NCBI RefSeq assembly: GCF_029227915.1
Contig: NC_079888.1
Span: 18,578,001-18,642,000 of the forward strand
DNA length: 64,000 nucleotides
Origin: Hydractinia symbiolongicarpus
Taxonomy: Eukaryota > Cnidaria > Hydrozoa > Anthoathecata > Hydractiniidae
Direction: 5' to 3'
Below are positions 24,045-34,643 of the stretch, in pieces. The notes beneath the pieces were generated by a model that made no database searches, was not told where the DNA came from, and worked only from the letters and a program-made list of their open reading frames with translations. The first letter of the stretch is position 1. Every line of letters begins with the position of its first letter. The position numbers and the translations under genes are program-made.

Positions 24045-27034
24045 CATCAAGTTTTAACTGGTTAGCTCTTTTCGCAAGATTGCATCTGATTTTGTTGATG
24101 AAAAAAGTCTCGTTTTATTATTAAGATCATCAGAAGCAAAATCCAACTCGAAGTACAGGCCTCCGAAGGTTGTATTATGACCTCTTAAAATCTTATGAGG
24201 GCACCACACACAACCACGTGTTTCCACGCACCCAGGCTAACTAACCCGACTATAACTCTTCTGAGGACCTCAGCACCAGTCTGTACTGAAATTCTCTATT
24301 TTTTTGTACTTTGGTCGAAGAAGATCATTAGTCGGCGATTAACCCTGTTGCTTCTAGACGTCATGGTCTTTTGAAAAGCTGTATTTCCGGAGCTTTAATA
24401 ATAAATAGCGTTAAGGTCTAAAAATAGATGTTTAGGCAGTAAGTTCTTGGGTCTAATCGTGCATATTGTGCGAGGAATTGAAGACGAAAAGTTTGCATGA
24501 CAAGCAAAACCTACGCCCAGGTAAAATGACTTCCAAACCTTAACGCACAATTATATGGTAATACATTTTATATGAACTTTAACACCAAAACTGAAAATAA
24601 CTCTTCCCTTTTATGTTTGCACAATATCCCTTACCTTTGGTTGCCTTAAAGTTGGAAAGTAAGTATAGAAAGATTTGGAAAGTCATTCGTTTTATAATAA
24701 ATAAATACCTAGTCCAACCTAAATAGATAGCTAAAGAATTAACGGACTAAATTATCAACATCTCTTTTTTCGGTTCAATTTTGAGGAATAACTCATAAAA
24801 TACATTTTAAGACATGGGCTTTATAGGTTACTAGTCGTTAGCCCGAGGAAAAATCCACGGGTTCGCCCGTCCTTTTTATACCGCATTGCGTGCGTCTCGC
24901 TACCTGCGCAGCTAAGCTACCATTTTGCGTGACAGACAGACGGACGGACAGACGTATACGGGCATTATAATATAGATATACATATTCAAGGTGACAATTT
25001 TTACATAATTTCTAACATTTTAACTGAAAATTTCCAAACTTTGTATCCTTTTCTTGTTTCGGTCCCCATTTTTTTCTTGCAGTATAAAAAGAATAAGAAA
25101 ACTCGGCAAAAAAAATGGTTGACAAAATGCTTTAAAATGCTTGATCAGTTAAAAGTGTCGGTGAAAAATTTTAGCCTGTACTAAATATTATTCACGACGC
25201 CAAATATTTACTCACTTTTTAATCGTTAAGTTACATTTTTGTATTTTCTTATATATTATATACATTATATATATATAAATTATATACTTTTTCGGTTATT
25301 CTGTAACTAACAGTGTACAAATAGTTCAAATAATTACCTAAAATAACGCCTCTTGACGCCCTACCAGTTTCTTGAACTTTTATTAAAATTAGCGTAAAAT
25401 TGTTTCTGTAATCAAGAAATGCATCAAAAAAAGATATATTGGATTCAAAATATGTATTCTTCTGATTTTCCCTTTCTTATCTAATTTGATGTGTTTGTTA
25501 TGTTACAGTATCATTCAAAATTAACAGAATTATCAAGTTCAAATATTCTCAAGTAATCTCATCAAAAATGCATGTAGAATAATAGGTCTCTTATAATCTC
25601 AATTTTAAAAAGTTACGTTTGCGAAAAATGGTATTCAGGACTTTTGATTAGCATGGAGTTATCTTATTCTCGTCCCCAGAGCTTTTTAGGTAAGACCTCG
25701 GGGTTTATCTCAAAGAGCTCTGGGGCGTCAAGAAAAAAGATTTTAGGGGTAATGCATTTCCATCTTAAACCCTGGATTGCGCTCGCCCTTGTACCCCATC
25801 CTGGATAGGATTAAAACACTAGCAAATTAGTCAATTCCAGTTCTATAAAATTAGTGACCCACCTCCTTTTTATTACAAAAATTAATATCAAAATTTTATA
25901 TGCAATCATGTTAGTCTAGTTCTATGTCCATTTTTGCCTCGTTATGTTTTTTTTTCGCTTGTTTTTTTTTTTACTGTACCAAATTTTAGTAGAAAACTTA
26001 AAGTAGTTTTTGAGCCAATTTATTAAAGCTTTCAGGACCACAATGTTTGCTGTGTTCTTTTGTTTTTTGTGCCCATTTGTAGTTAAAACAAATCCCTCAT
26101 ATCAATGACTTGCACAATCCTTAACAAAATTATAAAGATAAACTTTCTGATGTACATGAATTTTTGCATTATTTTTTTAAAAAAAGAACAAAAAGCTATT
26201 CGTGTTAGACTTCTAAAACCTAAAAAACCGCGTTTTTTTTTCCTTTTTGTCATCGAGGCAGGCGGCGAAATTTTTTAGTATTGTTTAGTGAGCGCTAGCG
26301 GCATTGACATAGGCTACAAACCCTGGGAAAAAGGATTACATCTGAAATCTATACAAAAAATACAAACAGCCCTTCTCTGCAGAAAAACTTATTTTCGATG
26401 TTTTTTACCCTTAATACACTTAAACCACTGATTACCCTTTCCAAAACAATATCCGTGCAATATCGTCCCCAGGGCTTCTTTCTCGCTGTCTGATATATGC
26501 CTTTCAAGAGCCCCGTGGACTAGGTAAAAGACGTTGCCGTATCAGCGCGATATTTAAAGAAAATTATCTTGAATGGGACGACGCAACAGAAAACGTTTTC
26601 ATTAATTAATTATTCAACTATACCTCAATTAAATGATAAAAACATATTAGCATGTATTATTCAGTTGTGCATATGCGCGGACTGTGTGGTGTCTATCTCA
26701 ACCTCGATCCCCGGGCTCTTTGTCTCTTTCGTAACGAGGATAGAATAAAAAAAGGCCTGGAATACAGGTTGGTGTTCGTGTTTCACTGTCCCCGTAACAA
26801 GAGTTTGGATAGCGCCAACTTGCCCACTTTAAGACATTCTTTTTTATAATTTTTGGTATTTTTGGCGGCAGTACTCTGTCAAACACGATTGTCCCTTTCG
26901 AAGTTTTCTGTGTAATAAAACCCGTAATATAATACTAGTATTTTGTCCAAAATGGTAGTCAAATTGCTAATTTCATATCAAAGAGCTTGGAAAGTTGTCT
27001 AGGAATACATTACATTTTTTAAAAAAGCTTAATA
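24045..27034. other. Intergenic, repeats only
   Basis: ZNG1 3' flank, with AATAAA-like signals near 24395. It includes a dispersed-repeat copy (24836-24985), AT-rich microsatellite-like sequence near 25250, and decayed repeat pieces with CGTCCCCAGAGCT/GTCCCCAGGGCTT motifs near 25670 and 26465. No exon is convincing. Confidence 0.5.
24836..24985. repeat. Dispersed repeat with GACAGACAGACGG end
   Basis: Signature: GCCCG(T/A)GG..AAATCCACGGG, then GCCCGTCC, TCTCGCTAC, and an end GACAGACAGACGGACGG followed by CGTATACGGGCATTATAAT. Diverged or reversed copies are at about 42880-42995, 56783-56900 and 61805-61912, and traces occur in both palindrome arms (35285, 40600). No coding content; family unknown to me. 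Confidence 0.6.
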
Positions 27035-27192
27035 CACCTATTTAACATTATGCGATTACGTAATCCCGGCCGGGAGTCTCGGTACAATTTGGGGGTGCCG
27101 CTAAGATTCAGTACACTTGAGAAAACGAGGTATAAACATCGCGCTATAGCTATCAAATTATTTACCAACTTTTTAAAACATTTAAAACAAAC

Positions 27193-27417
27193 ATGGATTA
27201 CGATTTAATATCAAAAATGTCTGTCGAAGAGTTGAAGAACTACTTGAGAGTTAGAAATTTAAGGATAAGTGGAAGAAAGGAAGAACTAATTGCTTGAGTG
27301 TTTTCAGCAGCTGAGAACTTCGTCCAGCCTGTGAAAACTGCTCAAGAAGTAGAGAGTAATTTAAAAGAGGAGTATCAGAAGAAGCTGAAAATAAACGATA
27401 GAACACTTCCAGATTAG
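27193..27417 (+). pseudogene. N-terminal fragment of the ISL2EU SAP-domain (YqaJ partner) protein
   Basis: ATG at 27193 and TAG at 27415. The start encodes a clear SAP motif (MSVEELKNYLRVRNLRISGR, then KEELIA), a putative DNA-binding helix pair. An in-frame TGA sits where an Arg codon is expected in the SAP end (ELIA*VFSAAEN). The frame then continues with QPVKTAQEVESNLKEEYQKK and ends at LPD, where the deletion junction lies. The nuclease part is absent. Non-functional. Confidence 0.7.
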
Positions 27418-28812
27418 TTTTTTACATTCAGCACTTGTCATCTGACTTTTTACACGTGCACCTGGTGGAACAACTAATTTGCAAAAACGTAACATTAATT
27501 CTTCTCTGATTTGAAATCCACGATCTGCCATAACTTCATCATCCCTTTCTAACAAATCGTAAAATCCAGAGTCATTTGTAATAAATTTATCAGACGCGCG
27601 CCCACCATAACAATCAGATAAAAAAGTTATATATCCAGAAGGGCTTATACCAACAAGAAATTTTAAAGTATTGTGATGTTTATAGTCTGACCAAGTAGAT
27701 GCTTGATTTGTTAAGGATTTTGGTCTGTCAATGAACACCTCAGCACAATCAATTATAACCCGACATTTGGAATAACCTGCTTTGGCAAATGTTTTAGGCA
27801 AGTTATCACGAATGGCTTCTCTTGGCAGCCAGACAACAAGTGCATCACCCAAAACTCTACTTATAATTCTAATCCAAGTTACAAATACTGTGGAACATGT
27901 TGATGGTGATATTCCAAAACGATCTGCAAGGTCCTCTGTCAGTAAGCCCAAACGAAGTTTCATCAAAACTAACAAAAACTCATCACGCTGTGTTAACTTT
28001 TTCACATGTTTAGTTTGACGCTTTATTTTAGTACTTAAACATGCTCGTTTTGACCCCCTCCAATAATTCACTTGCTGTAAGTAAGGCTTTAATAACAATA
28101 ACAGAGTGTTAAATAACATGATAGAAGATAGACCAGTGTAATAATTCATTTTGGAATCACTTTTAATGATTCTCCAAGTCATTGTTGTATTTTTAACAAT
28201 TTCAAAGGCTTTGCCTCTATACTTCTTTACTTGTACAGTTAAGGAGTTCACTTTACTGACCAAAGATTTGATCATTTCGCTCTTGTCTTTGCATGATTCA
28301 CATGTAGGCGGTGAAGAAATAGTGTAAGAGTGGTCTGGTATTGTCGGTGAAAAAAATCCTGATGCGTCAGAAATATTTGAGCAACAAGGTTCCTCTTCTT
28401 GGGCTTCATTGCTGGGAACATCTTCTGAATCAAGAGATGACTTTTCCAGAGAATGTCGAAATAGTTCCCTCCTAGGTTTTTTAGTAACAGGAGTGTCGTA
28501 CCCCAATTCTAGTGTTGGGTCTGGATACTTTTGGGAAGGTGTTCCATCAACAAAATGAACAGAGCATACCCTGTCACTTTGTTTTGGTACCCAATCACTT
28601 TTATCTGGGTTAATTCTTCTCATAGCTTTTATCCAACGCTGTCTCTGTTCGTTATTTCTAAGGACGCTTGGAAAGCAATACAAACTAAACGGTCGCTGAC
28701 ATGAACATTCTTCATGGTTAACTTCGTGAATTTCACATCGTTCCTTCTTCCATTTTCGCAGCTTCTTAGTGCTATTAAAACAGCCAATAACAGCACAGTT
28801 TACACTTGGCAT
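27361..28812 (-). pseudogene. THAP-domain DDE transposase (DDE_Tnp_4), C-terminally truncated
   Basis: The start is placed at 28812 because MPSVNCAVIGC opens the THAP zinc finger. The finger cysteines and CSVHF follow within about 90 residues. A Ser/Glu-rich linker comes next, then a helix-turn-helix-like region (LTEDLADRFGISPSTCSTVF) and the DDE nuclease core. The first Asp is in VIIDCAEVFIDRP, the second in FLSDCYGGRASDKFI, and a further ADRGF motif follows. The family's catalytic Glu lies beyond TSAECKK, exactly where the deletion at about 27418 replaces the frame with unrelated residues, so it is missing. About 480 codons remain open. An untouched frame with a lost active site suggests recent death. 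Confidence 0.85.
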
Positions 28813-28863
28813 GATAAATAATTCCAATAACAGCACAGTTTACACTTGGCATGATAAATAATT
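28784..28863. repeat. 40-bp tandem duplication over the transposase start codon
   Basis: CCAATAACAGCACAGTTTAC onward is repeated exactly with period 40 (28784-28823 and 28824-28863). The outer copy supplies an upstream ATG (28852) that reads out of frame because 40 is not a multiple of three. Confidence 0.9.
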
Positions 28864-29038
28864 CTTGAAATAAAAGATTTTGTGCAGATAGATAAATGTA
28901 AGCGTGTTGTTTATACTTCGTTTTCATCAAGTTTAACTAAGAAGAACACAAGGAAGATTTTATCAGGCACCCCTTCTTAGAACCCAGTTCCCTTCCCTAG
29001 CGCGGAATAATAATGGCGCGCGTAATGTTAAATAGGTG

Positions 29039-29657
29039 TATTGATTTTTAATTTTTTTGATTTAAAAGATGATGTATATATGTTTTCAGCCATTTAGGTT
29101 AATATTTGGAGCATATTGAAATGAATGTTAATATTTAATCATAGTGATAATATCATAATTTCGCAATCTTAAAAAACAATAAAGGATTTTCAAAAAAATT
29201 AAAGTTTTTAAACAACTTTCAAAGCTCTTTCATATGAAAAAAAAGATTTTTAAGTGGGAGGTAAGTTTTTAAGTGACAACCCTTTGTACGTCGTAATTTC
29301 ACTTGTATAATATCGCGGACACTTAATTGTGTGGAATATTTAGGCTTTGCGTCCAGCTCGCAAAAATCAGATCCCTGATTCAAATATAGTGAATTTCACA
29401 ATGTGTTTAAAGAGTTTGTTATAGCCTGCACGCAAAACTTCTGTTAAAAAAGTGTTTTTTTAAAAAAAAACTAAATTTTTTCTTCTTTATTGAATTACGC
29501 TACAATCTACAATTGAAGTATACTTTTTGGCTTTAAATAACTGCAGGTTCAAGTAACTATGGTTTTAAACACCCAAAAGTGTCCCAAAAATAGAAAAAAA
29601 AAGGATCGAAAAGAAGTGCCGCTTTAATAGAAATTCAGGGGTTCGGTAGTGTGATTT
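29039..29657. other. No gene seen
   Basis: AT-rich DNA between two transposons. Nothing recognisable. Confidence 0.5.
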
Positions 29658-29660
29658 TAA

Positions 29661-30431
29661 AGGCCGGCTCAAATGCATCCAACATTTCATTCAACATTTT
29701 AGTTCGAATGTTGGATGATGTTGGATGAAAATTTGTTCGAATTTCGGAAGTTGAAAAGTTCGAAGTTTGCATTTGAGTTGCTTCACCCAACACGTGTCAT
29801 AACATGATGCGTTCATTCATTTGACTTTTCACCATGGAGGACCTTGCAGCTATCATGATTTTAAACGAGATACCGAATCCGATGATGAAAAACAGACCAG
29901 GCAAAAAAAACGAAACCGGCTGAAAAGAAGAAAGGAAAGAAGATATTATTTTACAAATATTATCCAAGAACTGATTATAGAAGACAGACAAGGATTTCGG
30001 AATATGTTCCGGATAAATGTGAATGATTTTGAATCAAATAAATGTGCAAAATTTTTGACCCTATCTCGCCAAAGGAAAGAGTTGGTGGGACTAGACTGAA
30101 ATCATTCGATTGTCAAAAAACGTTCGAAAATGTGTTTGAAAATTCAAAAATTATTATACTTAGAAAATCGTAAAATGTTGGATGAAATTTGACTCAAATG
30201 TATCCAACATAAAAATTCATGAAAATTGTGTTGGATGAATCTAAAAATGTTGGATGAAAAGTTTGACCGAGATCAAACTTCATCCAACATCATCCAACAT
30301 GATTTTCTTCTTGATTTTTTATTGATTTTATTTTCGAGAAACTTCGGTTCAACTCAAATGCATCCAACATTTTATCCAACATCAAAAATTTACGATGTTG
30401 GAAGAAATGTTGGATGCATTTGAGCCAGCCT
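29661..30431. mobile_element. Harbinger-type element, deletion derivative with intact ends
   Basis: Terminal inverted repeats AGGCYGGCTCAAATGCATCC match at both ends, flanked by TAA (29658-29660 and 30432-30434), the 3-bp target duplication typical of PIF/Harbinger. Inside, 29834-30097 encodes a transposase-start fragment whose block YYFTNIIQELIIEDRQGFRN resembles the N-terminal region of HARBI1-like transposases. The catalytic core is absent. The same family gave the copy at 16842-17575. Confidence 0.83.
29834..30097 (+). pseudogene. HARBI1-like transposase N-terminal fragment
   Basis: Begins at the ATG in CACCATGGAGGACC; the coding trace then needs a small frame adjustment to reach the basic block KKRNRLKRRKERR and FTNIIQELIIEDRQGFRNMF. 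Ends KELVGLD at a stop. About 80 residues compared with about 350 for a full transposase. No catalytic residues remain. Confidence 0.55.
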
Positions 30432-30627
30432 TAAGCTAACTGTGGTTTTTTGCTAAATATTTATAATCTTACTCCTTTGATATTTATACTTTAATGCTGT
30501 TTTAGTTTTTGACAGGCCTTAGCAACCATTTGTGTTGGATATATTTCGATAAAAATTAAAACTTAATCAAATTAATTTAAAACAACAAGAATAAAATTAA
30601 TAACAAGAAAAATTTAGACAGACAGAA

Positions 30628-33600
30628 ATGTTGGCTAGGTGAGTAAACCGAAAAGTAGTTTTCTTTTTCCAAATCATTCGGAATTCCCTTTTTTGTAAAA
30701 TTTTAAGAGGTTAGCTACTGATTTCCTGAAAACTTTTAGTATTTTTGATTTTTCATTAAAGAAGGGGCGAACAGCACGGGTACGGCTGCTGATTGAAAAT
30801 TCATGATGCCTGGTTTAATTTCAAAGACCAGATACGCTGGTCTGGAATGTTCCGCAACAACATCGGTTTATAGGAGTTTGTTACAAAATACCATTTTTTT
30901 CATACATGAATGTGAGTTAGTATTTTACACATTTGCCAAATTGGTGGTTATTTTCAGAAACAATATTAGATCTTTCTCCATAATGTAATGGCAACGAATC
31001 GCTGTTTTATTAAAAATAATAAACAAGACAAACATTGAAGATCAAAATAGCAAAAATGCTATTAGTTGAATAACACGAACAAAATATTTTTATTTTTATT
31101 ACTGAACTAATTCATAAGTAAATATAAAGAAAATAAAGATTTGTAAACAAAGCTGAAACCGTTGGACGTTCCATTTGTTGTTGAAAGTTTCCGGTCTGTG
31201 TATTTATCGAATCGACGCCATCTCATCACAACAAACTTCATCGTTCTAATGTTGTGAAAAAGCAAACCAAACGAAAAAGATATTATCATTGCCCATGACA
31301 GATGTTTATAAAGTTCCAAGAAGTATTAACGAAGTTATAAAATGCTGGAACTACGACTTTATGTAAAACATTTTGGGCTATTTTCAGTTAAAGTTCTTAT
31401 TTGTTATGTTTACTGGAAAGTATATTTGAAAATTGCTTCTTCTTGCCCACTTGCAGCCATGAAAAGTTTGTAAAAATGTTGCTTGTAAAATACATAAATA
31501 TTCAGGTATGAAGCATAGTTATCTCTGTGTGCTGGTTACTAGCTATTTTAGACTTTAGAATTTAGAAGTTTCTTAATTTTTGCTTCCTCGCTTAAAATTT
31601 ATTTTGTGGCTGCCACAAAAGAGTTTTTTGTTCGCCTCTCCTTTAAAAGCGTTATTTTCAAGCCGTCAATGCGAGTTATCGAAACTTTAGTTCAAGTAAG
31701 AGTAATTAAAAAAAAATCGGACAACGCATAAGATCAAAATTTTCATTTTCTATTTTTTGTATACATCACTTATTTCAAAATGGTACCGTGTTGCACATCC
31801 GTACATGTGTAATACTTTTTTCAAAGAAATTTAAAATAAAAACATATGGAACAACATAGGACTATTTATTAGCCTGGTATGGAGGCTTATTTGAGTAAAC
31901 ACAACATCGCGAGATGACATTTTAAGAGTATACTTTGCCAACTCACGTTAAGTATTATTCCTGCACAATCAAAAAGGGTTAATACTACGCCCATATTAGT
32001 TTCATAAATACGATGTTTTTTATAAATTATTTGAAGCATACTTTGACAACGTCAATCATATTATAGAACTACAATTTCGATTTTGTTTATTTTGATTTGG
32101 TGTTACTTTTCACTTGGGTACATCACACGCTTGCATTGTCGTCGCCATGGAAATTTCTCCATCATTAAGTCAGATACAAGGTTTAGTGGTACAGTGGAAA
32201 AATCTTTGGAAGGTGTGACAAGATCTGAATGTGTTTTATCGTGTTTAACATGCGATAGTTGCTCGTTTGTGAATTACCATCCAACGAATCTTGCGTGCGA
32301 GTTAATGAATGCTAAAGGAACTGAAACATCTGAAGTTGGATGGCAATTTTTGTCAACAAATTATGGAACTAGAAATGTAAGCGTACCCTATTGATATTTA
32401 AGCAACAATCAAAAAAATTATTTTCCTAAAATTAAACTTCAATCTCTCAAAATGAAATAATAATCCATTTTCTTAAAATATTAATTCATTGTCTTTAAAT
32501 ATTAGGTTATTGTTTTAAAAATAACGATTTATTTTCTCAAATAATAATTTATCGTCTTGATTAAAAAAAGTGATTCACTAATAATTACTATTTCAAGGAA
32601 ATAATATATTGTCTACAAAAAAAGTTTATAACAGCCATTTATCGTTTTCTTCTAAACCATTATTTTGTATTATCTTAGAGAGGGCCAATCTGCCGATCAT
32701 TAAGTCCATGTGCTCTTACAGAAGCTTGTGTTGCTTTGAAGACGATCAAGTAGGATACAAGTGCATACGTAAGTAACATTTATTTTAATTTTACATCCTT
32801 ACAAGTTGTAAACATATTTTTAAATGATAATAAAAGTGGAAAAGCTTTATTAAGATAATTTTCCACTTCTGAATAATACCTTACCATTAACATATTTTTA
32901 GGATATTCTATTTCTAATCATATAACTATATTTTTTGTCTATTTTATCTTGAATATTCTTATACAGTAGACTCTCGGTATAATAAACCGCTAAAAATGAT
33001 GAGGAAAAGTTCGATACATCGAGCGTTTGTTGTACCGAAAAATATAAAAAAATAATTGAATTCTGCCTCAATTAATTGAAATCCTGTATTTTTCTTCTTC
33101 TTAATTAATAAATAAAATAATGGAATACCAAAATATGACAAAATAAAATAAATCAAACCCCCGCTTTTTAATAATTTCGCAACAAGATCAAAGAAACTGC
33201 TGCTGCGCCGTGGGCCATCTTGCACACACACAGACAAAATGCGGTTATTGATATAGAGATGCGAAAGTAGGTAGCTAAAATTGAAAAAAAAACTTTAAAA
33301 CTTATCTTGTTTTTGTTTAGCTTGCACAAAATCATTCCTAGTACTCGTCTAAAACTATATTTTTTACTCGGTGGAGGATATTTATTTTAAAACAAGATGA
33401 ACAAAATTAATTTCAGACTACCACAGGAGACGCAGTTTATCCGTTTTATCCATTACCTAGCTTTGTATACAGTAGACGTCCGTTAATTCGAACACGCTAG
33501 GGACTAAATTATTTGTTCGAATTAACGAATATTCGGATTATCAGAAGTTCAGAAAAAACAAGAACTTTAATAAACGTTTAAAGGTTTTATGCTAATATAA

Positions 33601-34643
33601 CTTTTTTACAACTTTACTACAACTTTTTATAAAAATCTTTTAACGTTGTTTGCTTGGCGATGGGAAAGGCCTCCAAATTCTATATAAACTTCATTTTATT
33701 GGAAATGCCAATTTAATTGATAAATTGAAAGACATTTTTCCACCATTGATGCCATAAAAATAAAAACGTTTTTTTTTTTATTTTCCCATAAGATTTTATT
33801 TATCGATACACAAAATTTCGAATTAACGAGCATAGTAGAGCCTTGGGACTAAAAATTGTTCGAATTAGCGAAATGTTAGAATTAGCGGAGTCCGAATTAA
33901 GCAGCTCAAAATATAAGAATTTAATAAGCCAAACTCAAGGGACTTGGCAATTTGTTTGAAATAACAGAAAGTTCAAATTAAGCGGTATTCGAATTAACGG
34001 ACGTCTACTGTATTTAAAATTTGTTAATTTACATCCCGGCAAAACCTACGTCACACAAGTTAGTATTTTACAAAGCAGAAAGTCCTCATTGACACTGTTA
34101 TGACGGCGAATATAGCACAACTTTGACTCATTATCGAGAACCACAAATTTAAAAAAAAATACAGCTCATACTAACACTATAATGAACATTTTAAGCGCAA
34201 CTTCTTTTCATTTCTTAGCTCTTCTTTAATTAAAGTGTTTCGTAGTTTTTTTATTATTATTTTTAGCCAATCAGTTCAAAAAAATATCTCCCTGGTCTCT
34301 GGGAGCATATCCCGCTTATTCTTCGTACCCAGCAAGCAGGTTACAAGATGGAATTAGTTCTAGCTTCGCTGGAACGCACGGTGCTGTGGATAGCCATTTT
34401 AGCATAGATTTGGGTATGGAAAAACCCGTGAGATTTGTAACAATTAATTTGCAATCGACTGTTTCGAAGGCTGCCATTAGAATTGATACTAATTTGTGTT
34501 CAGACGTACCGGAAGTAGCTAACGTAGAGTTTGTTGTGGAATGCAATTCCTACTTATCAGGACGACATGTTATTTTCTTCCACCAATTGGATTCTCCACA
34601 GAGCTTGTATGCATATGAGATGCACGTTTACGGCGATGCGTAA
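30628..34643 (+). CDS. Secreted PAN/apple and discoidin-like domain protein, copy A
   Basis: Four exons: 30628-30638 (microexon, ATGTTGGCTAG), 32067-32376, 32681-32768 and 34267-34643. All introns are GT-AG, 786 nt, 261 aa. Residues 1-22 form a signal peptide (ISILFILIWCYFSLGY). A PAN/apple-like domain follows (Cys28 to about 105; CVLSCLTCDSCSFVNY). Exon 3 encodes a short Cys-containing linker. Exon 4 encodes a discoidin/galactose-binding-like beta domain (SAVDSHFSIDLG-type core; VRFVTINLQSTVSKAAIRID). The family is presumably an extracellular lectin or adhesion protein; ligand unknown. Exon 3 is open only if the second AG of a tandem AGAG acceptor is used. The first AG gives the frame conserved with copy B, but that frame meets a stop after a 4-nt deletion. 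Confidence 0.78.
32965..33250. mobile_element. Second, decayed MITE-like sequence
   Basis: Starts with TACAGTAGACTCTCGGTATA, like the end of a pogo-type element. A weak reverse match (GCGGTTATTGATATAGAG) near 33235 may be its other end. Also absent from copy B. Confidence 0.4.
33470..34010. mobile_element. Pogo/mariner-like MITE in intron 3 of copy A
   Basis: Terminal inverted repeats CAGTAGACGTCCGTTAATTCGAA match at both ends, flanked by TA (33468-33469 and 34011-34012). It is 541 bp with no transposase. The equivalent point in copy B (near 41915) is uninterrupted, so insertion came after the duplication. Confidence 0.9.

Larger units (their letters stand above)
27035..29038. mobile_element. 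ISL2EU-type DNA transposon, internally deleted
   Basis: Terminal inverted repeats CACCTATTTAACATTAYGCG match at both ends with one difference. They are flanked by TA (27033-27034 and 29039-29040), the expected target duplication for ISL2EU. Inside are two convergent genes: a minus-strand THAP/DDE transposase and a plus-strand SAP-domain protein that in this superfamily normally continues into a YqaJ-type nuclease. A deletion has fused the two genes near 27418, removing the rest of the SAP/YqaJ gene and the transposase C-terminus. Superfamily assignment rests on gene content and TA flanks, from memory of the family. Confidence 0.82.

Noticed and set aside
32083-32394. Start of the PAN protein at 32083
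   Set aside because: The codon there is TTG. A microexon at 30628-30638 supplies an ATG in phase, with GT-AG splicing to 32067.
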